The notes below the pieces were generated by a model. That model had not been told where the DNA came from. It searched no databases and worked only from the letters and a program-made list of their open reading frames with translations. The position numbers were made by a program, and so were the translations under genes. From positions 1 to 12,596 of the forward strand of contig JANRKT010000355.1 in the NCBI GenBank assembly GCA_033763355.1: a stretch of DNA of 12,596 nt. Reading direction: 5' to 3'. How positions within the stretch are numbered: the first letter of the stretch is position 1; each line of letters begins with the position of its first letter. This DNA comes from JANRKT01 sp033763355 (lineage in GTDB: Bacteria; Bacteroidota; Bacteroidia; Chitinophagales; Chitinophagaceae). Shown here in pieces: positions 6,043 to 12,270 of the stretch.

Positions 6043-7578
6043 ATGCAAAAATTTTTATTGTTGCTGGCCCTGTTTACTGTATCTGCAGCATGGGCGCAGA
6101 AAAAAGTTACCCCTCAATCATTTGCCAATTCCATTACTGAAGAAGATTTAAAAAAACAGCTTTATACCATTGCGGGGCCTGCAATGGAAGGAAGGGAAAC
6201 CGCCACAGAAGGCCAGCGTAAAGCAGCGGCCTATATAGAAGAGCAGTTTCGTTCGCTTGGTTTATTGCCTGGCAATAAAGGCAGCTACCAGATGCAGTTC
6301 CCCGTTTACCGTGATTCTATACTGGGCTGCAGGATCTCAGTAAACGATCAGCAATATGTTTTAAACCAGGATTTTCAACCCGCATTGCAGATCAACTACA
6401 GCGCCACCCAATACTTTTTGGATGTGGTGCTGGTTGGGCATGGTATAGTTGACTCCGCATATGATGATTATGGTGATGAAGATGTTAAAGGCAAACTCGT
6501 AATCATTTTAGACGGCGCCCCTGATGAATACAAAAAGGGAAAGAAAAATTATTTCAATACCACCAATAATTTTGCAAAAATTATAACTGCCCGTGATAAA
6601 GGCGCTGCAGCAATATTGCTCATAAGCGCCAATTTTCCAAGGCGTGGTTCTTCAGCGTTGGGCAATATGTATGTTGATCTTTACAAGGATTCATATTTAC
6701 CCAATACCTATTCCATTTCAGAAAAAATGGCGGAGGCCATTATGGGTGATGACTGGAAAATACTGAAAGAAAAAAGCAGGAAAGAAAAAGTAGCTGCAAA
6801 AACTTACCCGGTTAAAACCATGCTTGAGCTGAATAAAACAGTAATATACCTGCAAAGCAGCAATGTGATGGGTTATATTGAAGGCGCAGATAAAAAAGAC
6901 GAATGGTTAATTATAACAGCGCATTATGATCATCTTGGTAAAAGGGATACGGTAATATATTACGGCGCAGATGATGATGGTTCCGGTACCGTAAGCGTAC
7001 TGGAAATGGCAGAAGCGTTTGCAAAAGCCAAAGCAGCAGGCAAAGGGCCCCGCAGAAGTATTTTGTTTATGACGGTAAGCGGGGAAGAAAAAGGGTTGTG
7101 GGGCTCGGAATATTATGCTGATCATCCTGTATATCCGCTGGAAAAAACAACTGCCAATCTCAATATTGATATGATAGGCCGTATTGATACCGAAAGAAAA
7201 AAAGCTGATACTGCAAATTATGTTTATGTAGTAGGTGATGATAAATTAAGTACCGATCTGAAACCTATAAGCGAAGAGGTGAATAAAAAATATGTAAAGC
7301 TAGTATTGGATTATAAATACAATGATCCCGAAGACCCCAACCGGATTTATTACCGCAGCGACCATTTTAATTTTGCACGCAAAGGCGTGCCTATCATATT
7401 TTATTATGATGGTATGCTGAAAGCTGATTACCACAGGCCCACAGATACACCTGAAAAAATCAATTATAACTTGCTGAAAAAAAGGGCCCAGCTGGTATTT
7501 TATACTGCATGGGAAATGGCCAACAGGGATGCCATGCTAAAAAGAGATATTCCCCTGCAAATCCCTGAACGCTTCTGA
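6043..7578 (+). CDS. Secreted M28-family zinc metallopeptidase with PA-like insert
   Basis: The 511-residue product starts with a signal peptide (1-18, cleavage probably after AWA), so it acts in the periplasm or outside. A helical N-terminal stretch (30-75) is followed by a PA-like region (about 120-265, VLVGHGIV, GKLVIILDG, KGAAAILLIS) inserted before the catalytic core. The catalytic residues of the two-zinc M28 family can be placed by motif: His294 in ITAHYDHLG, Asp311 in GADDDGSG, Glu348-Glu349 in SGEEKGLWGSEYY, Asp376 in NIDMIGR and His464 in ADYHRPTDTP. All are present, so an active aminopeptidase-type enzyme is expected; substrate preference cannot be read. Its upstream region has an inverted repeat at a weak -7 element and its end has a strong terminator, so it is probably transcribed alone. 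Confidence 0.93.
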   Translation: MQKFLLLLALFTVSAAWAQKKVTPQSFANSITEEDLKKQLYTIAGPAMEGRETATEGQRKAAAYIEEQFRSLGLLPGNKGSYQMQFPVYRDSILGCRISVNDQQYVLNQDFQPALQINYSATQYFLDVVLVGHGIVDSAYDDYGDEDVKGKLVIILDGAPDEYKKGKKNYFNTTNNFAKIITARDKGAAAILLISANFPRRGSSALGNMYVDLYKDSYLPNTYSISEKMAEAIMGDDWKILKEKSRKEKVAAKTYPVKTMLELNKTVIYLQSSNVMGYIEGADKKDEWLIITAHYDHLGKRDTVIYYGADDDGSGTVSVLEMAEAFAKAKAAGKGPRRSILFMTVSGEEKGLWGSEYYADHPVYPLEKTTANLNIDMIGRIDTERKKADTANYVYVVGDDKLSTDLKPISEEVNKKYVKLVLDYKYNDPEDPNRIYYRSDHFNFARKGVPIIFYYDGMLKADYHRPTDTPEKINYNLLKKRAQLVFYTAWEMANRDAMLKRDIPLQIPERF

Positions 7579-7603
7579 GGGCCAGCGTTTTAAACAATAC
7601 ATC

Positions 7604-7637
7604 ATCCGGGATTCAATAAACATCCCGGATTTTTTTT
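7604..7637 (+). terminator. Intrinsic terminator after the M28 peptidase
   Basis: ATCCGGGAT (7604-7612) and ATCCCGGAT (7622-7630) form a perfect 9-bp stem with a nine-base loop, followed by seven T (7631-7637). Confidence 0.92.
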
Positions 7638-7710
7638 GCCATACTTTAAACCGCCCTTACGGCGTTAAGTCTATTACCTGTACTTTATTAAAAAACTAAA
7701 AAATACCTTT

Positions 7711-8181
7711 ATGAAAACTGACCGTTTCAACCGTGTACTTTTCTTCAGCTTTGTACTTGTTCTTTCAAGTATCATTTACCAGTCAGCCTCTGCACAGCGC
7801 ACTGCTCCGCAGCGTACAGTTCCCCCCACAGTTGCCAAACGTTATGACAGGATTGAGAACCGTCATGACCGCAGGGAAGATGTAAGGGACCGTAAAGAAA
7901 ACCGCAGGGACAGAAAAGAAGATGTTCGTGACCGCAAAGAAGACCGCCGTGACAAGAGGGAAGATGTAAGGGATAAAAGAGAAGATGTTCGTGATGCCAA
8001 ACACGATGGCGGAAGAAGGGATAAAATTGAAGACCGCAGGGACAAAAGAGAAGACGTTCGTGACAAGAGGGAAGATGTAAGGGACCGTAAAGAAGACCGG
8101 AGGGATAAAAGGGAAGATGTACGCGACAGGAAGGAAAACCGCCGTGACAGGAAAGAAAACAGAAGGGACCGGAAACATTAA
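7711..8181 (+). CDS. Secreted highly charged heptad-repeat protein, function unknown
   Basis: The 156-residue protein has a signal peptide (1-28, likely cleavage after ASA) and a short proline/threonine linker (29-44). From residue 46 to the end it is almost only a seven-residue repeat of pattern D-[RK]-[RK]-E-[DN]-[VR]-R. Fourteen full heptads are present, interrupted once by the nine-residue DAKHDGGRR (95-103), and the chain ends in a partial unit. Acidic and basic residues alternate so that i/i+3 and i/i+4 salt bridges are possible; a long charged single helix is more likely than a coiled coil because hydrophobic positions are lacking. No cysteine or catalytic motif is seen. A terminator lies on either side, so it is probably monocistronic. 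I recognise no named family; similar RDRKED-rich secreted proteins occur in Bacteroidota as hypothetical proteins. The role is unknown. Confidence 0.85.
   Translation: MKTDRFNRVLFFSFVLVLSSIIYQSASAQRTAPQRTVPPTVAKRYDRIENRHDRREDVRDRKENRRDRKEDVRDRKEDRRDKREDVRDKREDVRDAKHDGGRRDKIEDRRDKREDVRDKREDVRDRKEDRRDKREDVRDRKENRRDRKENRRDRKH
7846..8178 (+). repeat. 21-bp coding tandem repeat (heptad units)
   Basis: About fifteen degenerate 21-bp units encode the charged heptads. Units vary at synonymous sites, so the array is old or under codon-level drift rather than freshly amplified. A longer block of three units (residues 74-94) recurs at 104-124 after the interruption. The coding strand is strongly purine-rich, which is why the opposite strand lacks stops over long stretches. 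Confidence 0.85.
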
Positions 8182-8204
8182 TTGTATTACCAGATAAGAT
8201 TATA

Positions 8205-8236
8205 AAGGCCATTACTGTGAGGTAGTGGCCTTTTTT
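8205..8236 (+). terminator. Intrinsic terminator after the heptad-repeat gene
   Basis: AAGGCCATTACT (8205-8216) pairs with GGTAGTGGCCTT (8221-8232) through twelve base pairs with two G-T pairs around a GTGA loop, ending in a six-T run (8231-8236). It lies between convergent genes. Confidence 0.9.
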
Positions 8237-8249
8237 AATTGAGGGTCTT

Positions 8250-8483
8250 TTAAGACTTTCTTCCCCTACACTTTGAACAATCAAGTACTTTCACAGTGTT
8301 TCTTAATTGTAAATTTCCAATTATTTCAACTTGATTTTTAAATGGCCCATGCCATTTTCCATTTTTATCCCCCAACTTATTATTTCCCCTCCCTTTCCCA
8401 TTATTACAGAATTTGCATTGGGCTTTATGAACTCTTGCCACCTTCGATGCAATCCAATTTTCATATACGAAATATGTAACCAT
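8250..8483 (-). CDS. Small four-cysteine (zinc-ribbon-like) protein
   Basis: The 77-residue product has Cys23-x2-Cys26 and Cys69-x2-Cys72, which could hold one zinc ion, framing a glycine- and asparagine-rich middle with the block KNGKWHGPF. The beginning, YFVYENWIASKVARVHKAQCKFCNNGKG, resembles small bacterial proteins I have seen annotated as hypothetical, where 'VYENW' and 'CxFCNxGKG' recur; this is recollection, not a search. No signal peptide or membrane segment is visible. It lies 27 nt after the stop of the LamG lipoprotein gene on the same strand and has no promoter motif in that gap, so the two are probably cotranscribed. The function is unknown; nucleic-acid binding is one possibility for such a zinc knuckle. 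Confidence 0.65.
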   Translation of the reverse strand: MVTYFVYENWIASKVARVHKAQCKFCNNGKGRGNNKLGDKNGKWHGPFKNQVEIIGNLQLRNTVKVLDCSKCRGRKS

Positions 8484-8510
8484 AACTTATAGAAAAGATT
8501 AAATCTTTAT

Positions 8511-9515
8511 TCAGCGATTAAATAAGGATAACACTTCATTATCATTCAAAACCCGACTATAAATTCTTATCTCATCCAGCCTTCCTTTATAATACTCACT
8601 TGTTCCATGTGTGTCAACCCCGATAAACATATCAGAAGATATATTATCAGTATTTGCCGAGCTGGTTAAGGTAATTGTACTTACAAGGGTCCCATTCAAA
8701 TAATACTTTGCATTATTACCATCACTTACAATTACAATATGTTTCCAGGTATTAGCAGGGTTGAGGGTATGATCAAAATCTGCTGCTTTCTTGTTATTAG
8801 CAAAAAGAATTTTTGTATCAGCGTAAACCCTGAACTGCATGGCAGTACCATTGAAAGGAGATTTGCATATCAATGAAACACCCTGGCCTTCATTATTAAT
8901 CCACCCTGAAACAGAAAAAGCATTCCCTATACCTGACAGGGAGGCTGAATTTAAAACTTTGATATAATCGGACCCTCCAAAGTAATAAGCGCTGTTGGCT
9001 TTGCCAGTTTTATCATTCGCTAAAGACCCCCCTGCTGCTACGCCATGATTATTATTTCCGCTTTCATCATTTGTATTTCCATTGAAAGGGTAATATGCGA
9101 CCAAGCCGTTTTTTAAAGGTGACCCGAGGGTTTTAAAGCTCAGTTCGGCGCCATACGAAGTTCCCGCCCGGTTAATGGCAAATGAGCGGAAATAATATGT
9201 CTGTTCCTCATCAAGACTTAAAAGTAAATGTTGGAATATGAGCGGAGCATTGGTGCTGCCGTTGCTTATTATATTATTTGTGGTTGTGGGATTTTGTGTT
9301 TTTGCCCAGCAAAACCCATAATCAGATACAAGCCCGCTGCCGGTTTTTACCAATTGTCCTGAAAGTTTTGCTGAACTCTCCGTAATGTCATTAACAGAAA
9401 CTGTTTGTACTTCAGGGGGAATAGGAGGTCCCGATTTGTCCTTTTTACATGAAATAACAAAAAAAATAAACAGCAAAGCTGTCAGGTAAATTCGAATTGT
9501 TTGAGTGGTAAACAT
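8511..9515 (-). CDS. Surface lipoprotein with FN3-like and LamG/concanavalin-A-like domains
   Basis: The 334-residue product begins with a lipoprotein signal peptide ending in a lipobox with Cys23 (FFVISC-KKDK), so it is lipidated and anchored in the envelope, likely the outer membrane. Residues about 35-128 look like a fibronectin-III-like beta domain (SVNDITESSAKLSGQL, DYGFCWAKTQNPT, TYYFRSFAINRAGTSYG). Residues about 133-334 form a LamG_3-type jelly roll, opening with GLVAYYPFNGNTNDESGNNNHG and closing with GRLDEIRIYSRVLNDNEVLSLF, both hallmarks of the family. Such modules bind carbohydrate or protein ligands; the ligand is not predictable here. No catalytic domain is present, so it is more likely adhesive or binding than enzymatic. 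It is divergent from the sensor gene at 9698, with about 180 nt between, and is followed by the small cysteine protein. Confidence 0.88.
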   Translation of the reverse strand: MFTTQTIRIYLTALLFIFFVISCKKDKSGPPIPPEVQTVSVNDITESSAKLSGQLVKTGSGLVSDYGFCWAKTQNPTTTNNIISNGSTNAPLIFQHLLLSLDEEQTYYFRSFAINRAGTSYGAELSFKTLGSPLKNGLVAYYPFNGNTNDESGNNNHGVAAGGSLANDKTGKANSAYYFGGSDYIKVLNSASLSGIGNAFSVSGWINNEGQGVSLICKSPFNGTAMQFRVYADTKILFANNKKAADFDHTLNPANTWKHIVIVSDGNNAKYYLNGTLVSTITLTSSANTDNISSDMFIGVDTHGTSEYYKGRLDEIRIYSRVLNDNEVLSLFNR

Positions 9516-9540
9516 AGATTGAGGTGTTTAAATTCTGTCG

Positions 9541-9548
9541 CAAACTAA
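9541..9548 (-). promoter_or_regulatory. Weak candidate -7 element for the lipoprotein gene
   Basis: TTAGTTTG on the minus strand is a 7-of-8 match to TAnnTTTG and would give a leader of about 22 nt. No -33 TTG is found at a proper distance. Confidence 0.3.
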
Positions 9549-9660
9549 TTACTGAGGAAAGATTTTATTAAAAGTTGGTGAAGAGAACGGTGGCCTTTTA
9601 GGTAATCACCAAGTCACATTTAAATTTTCCGAACCCAATTGATATTTAATGTGTTTCAAA

Positions 9661-9693
9661 TTGGTGAATCACTTAATTTTAAAAATATCTTTG
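9661..9693 (+). promoter_or_regulatory. Promoter of the membrane sensor gene
   Basis: TTG (9661-9663), a 22-nt spacer and a perfect TATCTTTG (9686-9693). ATG 9698 starts 4 nt further on, so the mRNA is predicted to be leaderless. Confidence 0.65.
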
Positions 9694-9697
9694 TCCT

Positions 9698-11020
9698 ATG
9701 CAGCGGATTTGCATTTTATTGTCACTTTTTTCCATTGTATCCGGGGCCGTCTGGGCCACATCAGACTCTTTACAACCTCTTTTGCATAATTTATTACAGG
9801 ATAATAAGCCTGTTGCTTATATCCGCCCGGAGGGTTCACGTTACTTTGAACCCGGCGATTTAAAGGATAAGCCACCGGGTAACTTTTTACAATGCCTTAT
9901 TAAAAATTCAGATGGCCTGTTTATTTATCTCGACGGTTCAGGAAGGTTATACAAAGCGCTTCAGGACAAGAAAACCGTCCGTTTTCGAAGGATTGACTCG
10001 ACCATTTACTTTGGCCATAATTTCGATGCATTTACCTTCAGTTACCGTGATACCATTTATTCACTTGGCGGCTACGGATTTTGGGAAACCAACGGGTTAT
10101 TAAGGTACTATGCAGATCAGAAGAGAGAATGGGAGGTCATCAGGCTGAATATGGAAATACCGCTCCGTGTTGGTAATTCGTTTGATCTTATATGGTTTGA
10201 CCAAGCTCAGGGAAATATTTATTTTGGTTTTACCCGCCATGATAACATCTTTACAAAATCAGATTCAACTTCGGCAACTCCATATAGTTATGATGTGGTG
10301 GTTCTTGATATGAAAATAAAGGAATGGAGAAGAATGGGGATTTTAAGTAGCTTCCTGAGACAAAATATACCAGGTATAAAAAATATGACATCTTCTCCTT
10401 TTGGACAGATGATAGCACTCGGAAATAGCTATCTTTTTTTGAACTACAAGGAAAACAAAATATTTCAGCTAAAGTCCGGAAAAAAGGAATTACTGGACAG
10501 GTCACCAATATTAACTTTTCCCAACTGCACCTTCTATTTCAAGGATTCGACTTTATATTTTGGAACAAGCGAAAAAGGATTGCTTGATTCTGTTTCAATT
10601 AGCATCAACGACATATCAAGTGTTGAAGAAAATATTTTTACTGACAAAATAAGCATGGTGCCAGGTACAAAGAAAAACACCACACTGCTTCTTTTGTATC
10701 TCCTGCCTCTGCTACTGGCATTTATAGCTTTTATGTATTGGAAATCTAAAAAATCAAACAAATTGAAAGTGGCTGATAATTCAGCGAATGAAGGTCAAAA
10801 TAAAAATGTAAAGTTTAACTCTTTAACTGAAAAAGAAGCTGACCTTATAAAATTCATTGTCGAGAATTCAAAAAAACAATTACCCACTACTATTGATGAA
10901 ATAAATAAACTCCTTGGGGTTGCCAATAAAAATATTGAAATTCAAAAAAAAAAAGGAGTGATACAATCGGTTCAATCAATAAAAAATTATCTTTTCTTAA
11001 AGATAATCCAGAAGGCGTAA
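9698..11020 (+). CDS. Membrane-anchored sensor/regulator-like protein, C-terminus out of frame
   Basis: In the 0 frame this gives 440 residues. Residues 1-20 are a signal peptide. Residues 25-325 are a beta-rich outer domain with kelch-like blocks, e.g. FSYRDTIYSLGGYGFWET (114-131) followed by a REWEVI strand, and SYDVVVLDMKIKEWRRM (197-213), suggesting a propeller. Residues 329-347 form one membrane segment, followed by KSKKSNK. The cytoplasmic part from 375 (SLTEKEADLIKFIVENSKK, TTIDEINKLLGVANKNIEIQKK) looks like a helix-turn-helix or winged-helix tail. After an A11 tract (10944-10954) the 0 frame reads 21 residues without family character and stops at 11020, while the -1 frame continues the domain to 11121; the intended product is probably 474 residues. 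It is either a pseudogene, a slippage-expressed gene or a homopolymer read error. A one-component regulator across the membrane is inferred; no ligand is known. Confidence 0.75.
   Translation: MQRICILLSLFSIVSGAVWATSDSLQPLLHNLLQDNKPVAYIRPEGSRYFEPGDLKDKPPGNFLQCLIKNSDGLFIYLDGSGRLYKALQDKKTVRFRRIDSTIYFGHNFDAFTFSYRDTIYSLGGYGFWETNGLLRYYADQKREWEVIRLNMEIPLRVGNSFDLIWFDQAQGNIYFGFTRHDNIFTKSDSTSATPYSYDVVVLDMKIKEWRRMGILSSFLRQNIPGIKNMTSSPFGQMIALGNSYLFLNYKENKIFQLKSGKKELLDRSPILTFPNCTFYFKDSTLYFGTSEKGLLDSVSISINDISSVEENIFTDKISMVPGTKKNTTLLLLYLLPLLLAFIAFMYWKSKKSNKLKVADNSANEGQNKNVKFNSLTEKEADLIKFIVENSKKQLPTTIDEINKLLGVANKNIEIQKKKGVIQSVQSIKNYLFLKIIQKA
10944..10954 (+). other. A11 homopolymer at the frameshift site
   Basis: Eleven consecutive A after CAA-codon position 1 (C at 10943), followed by GG. 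In the 0 frame they read CAA AAA AAA AAA GGA; one extra A, or a -1 slip, reads CAA AAA AAA AAA AGG and enters the long C-terminal frame. One A fewer leads at once to TGA. It is the longest A run I find in a gene in this window. Confidence 0.9.
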
Positions 11021-11121
11021 TTCAGAAAAAAAGGGCTGGCTTTGATAAACGTTCATTCGAATACTTTATTGAAACAGGAAACTGTGATAAGGTAGAGCAA
11101 TTAATCTCTCAAAACTATTGA
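10955..11121 (+). other. C-terminal continuation of the sensor gene in the -1 frame
   Basis: Read with one added A, this stretch encodes 55 residues starting RSDTIGSINKKLSFLKD, with DKRSFEYFIETGNCDKVEQL near the end, and stops at TGA 11119-11121. The joined sequence IEIQKKK plus RSDTIGSINKKL reads as one uninterrupted helix of the DNA-binding-like tail, and 'DKRSFEYFI' is a C-terminal pattern I associate with this type of Bacteroidota membrane regulator. No start codon and no promoter of its own are seen, so it is not a separate gene. Confidence 0.8.
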
Positions 11122-11227
11122 CACCATTGGGGATCAGCTCAAAAATGCCCCCCTTTTAGTCTCAGTCTGCCAGGGGGTCTTCCCCGGGCGGGCAAGCCCT
11201 CAGATCAGGCAGAAAATAAAAATATCC
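11122..11227. other. Convergent intergenic gap with small GC hairpins
   Basis: This holds no gene. GGGG (11129-11132) and CCCC (within 11148-11153) followed by TTTT (11154-11157) could be a weak plus-strand terminator for the sensor gene, with a long loop. Two short tandem hairpins follow: GGGG/CCCC (11174-11185, loop TCTT) and GGG/CCC (11190-11199, loop CAAG). They are unusually G/C-rich for the region and lack a T run on either strand. Confidence 0.4.
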
Positions 11228-12202
11228 CTACCACCCCAGCAAGTAAGCAAATATCAGCGGGGCAACTATTGTAGCGTCGCTTTCAATAATATATTTTGGG
11301 GTATTGATGTCTAACTTGCCCCAGGTGATTTTTTCATTGGGCACAGCGCCGCTGTAAGAACCATAGGATGTGGTGGAGTCTGATATCTGGCAGAAATAAT
11401 TCCAGAAAGGCACATCATGCCATTCGAGGTCCTGGTACATCATGGGCACCACGCAAATGGGAAAATCACCTGCAATACCTCCGCCTATCTGGAAAAAACC
11501 AACGCCTTTGCCCGAACTGTTTTTCCTGTACCAGTCAGCCAGCCACACCATGTATTCAATACCATTTTTTACAGTGGCGGCTTTCAGTTCGCCTTTTATC
11601 ACATAGCTGGCGAAAATATTTCCTGTTGTGCTGTCTTCCCAGCCCGGCACCACAATGGGTATGTTCTTTTCTGCAGCAGCAACAACCCAGCTGTCCTTCG
11701 GGTCAATTTCATAATACTGTTTCAAATCACCGCTTAAAACAGTTTTGTATAAAAATTCATGAGGAAAATAACGCTCACCTTTTGCTTCGGCATTCTTCCA
11801 CTGTTTTACCAGGTGTTTTTGCAAACGGCGGAAGGCTTCTTCTTCAGGTATGCAGGTATCTGTAACACGGTTGTAATGGTTTTCCAGCAGTTCCCATTCC
11901 TGCTGAGGTGTTAAATCACGGTAATTGGGTATGCGTTTGTAATGCGAATGTGCCACAAGGTTCATTACATCTTCTTCAAGGTTGGCGCCGGTGCAACTGA
12001 TGATATCAACCTTTCCCTGCCTGATCATTTCAGCAAGCGAAACACCCAGTTCACCTGTGCTCATGGCGCCTGCAAGTGTTACCATCATCTTGCCGCCTTC
12101 CTGCAAATGTGTTTCGTAACCTTTTGCAGCATCTACCAGCGCTGCAGCATTAAAATGGCGGTAGTGATGAAGGATGAATTGAGAAACCGGTCCTTTGTTC
12201 AT
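11228..12202 (-). CDS. Deoxyhypusine synthase family protein (homospermidine-synthase-like)
   Basis: The 324-residue product matches the deoxyhypusine synthase family: MVTLAGAMSTGELG (40-53) and IISCTGANLEEDVMNLVAH (67-85) are NAD-binding-fold signatures, VGFFQIGGGIAGDFPI is the central glycine-rich strand-turn, and SGAVPNEKITWGK ending in Lys296 corresponds to the WGK of the eukaryotic enzyme, whose lysine forms the imine intermediate. DATIVAPLIFAYLL closes the domain. Eukaryotic and archaeal enzymes transfer the aminobutyl group of spermidine to eIF5A; bacteria lack eIF5A, so the bacterial branch uses another acceptor, and some members make homospermidine. It is somewhat shorter than human DHS (369 residues). 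The acceptor cannot be told from sequence. ATG 12202 fits, with a perfect -7 element 20 nt upstream. It is convergent with the sensor gene. Confidence 0.9.
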   Translation of the reverse strand: MNKGPVSQFILHHYRHFNAAALVDAAKGYETHLQEGGKMMVTLAGAMSTGELGVSLAEMIRQGKVDIISCTGANLEEDVMNLVAHSHYKRIPNYRDLTPQQEWELLENHYNRVTDTCIPEEEAFRRLQKHLVKQWKNAEAKGERYFPHEFLYKTVLSGDLKQYYEIDPKDSWVVAAAEKNIPIVVPGWEDSTTGNIFASYVIKGELKAATVKNGIEYMVWLADWYRKNSSGKGVGFFQIGGGIAGDFPICVVPMMYQDLEWHDVPFWNYFCQISDSTTSYGSYSGAVPNEKITWGKLDINTPKYIIESDATIVAPLIFAYLLGW

Positions 12203-12222
12203 GGCAACATTTATTTGGAGTG

Positions 12223-12230
12223 CAAATGTA
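12223..12230 (-). promoter_or_regulatory. Promoter (-7 element) of the deoxyhypusine-synthase-family gene
   Basis: A perfect TACATTTG on the minus strand (12230 to 12223). The predicted start near 12219 leaves a leader of about 16 nt before ATG 12202. No clear -33 TTG is present. Confidence 0.55.
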
Positions 12231-12270
12231 GCATAAATGAAATTTAATACCGCTGTACTGTTTGGGCTGG

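Noticed and set aside
7704..7711. TACCTTTA overlapping the start codon of the heptad-repeat gene as its promoter
   Set aside because: The predicted transcription start would fall inside the coding region; the real promoter must be further upstream, and no good match was found there.
7772..8284. Long open frames on the minus strand across the heptad-repeat gene (up to 170 codons)
   Set aside because: They are a side effect of the purine-rich 21-bp repeat; products are Phe/Pro/Val or Ser/Leu/Arg monotone strings with no promoter, and the plus-strand frame has a proper signal peptide.
8494..8508. AAAGATT-A-AATCTTT palindrome between the lipoprotein and the four-cysteine gene as an operator or terminator
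   Set aside because: It is short, fully A/T apart from two pairs and has no T run in the coding direction; expected by chance in A/T-rich gaps.
9516..9660. TCACCAA (9606-9612) and TTGGTGA (9661-9667) as an operator for the divergent lipoprotein and sensor genes
   Set aside because: Only seven base pairs separated by 48 nt; too weak to claim without comparative data.
11368..11865. Plus-strand open frame of 165 codons inside the deoxyhypusine-synthase-family gene
   Set aside because: It is antisense to a gene with clear family motifs; its composition (Cys-, Ser-, Gln- and His-rich) is typical of a shadow frame.
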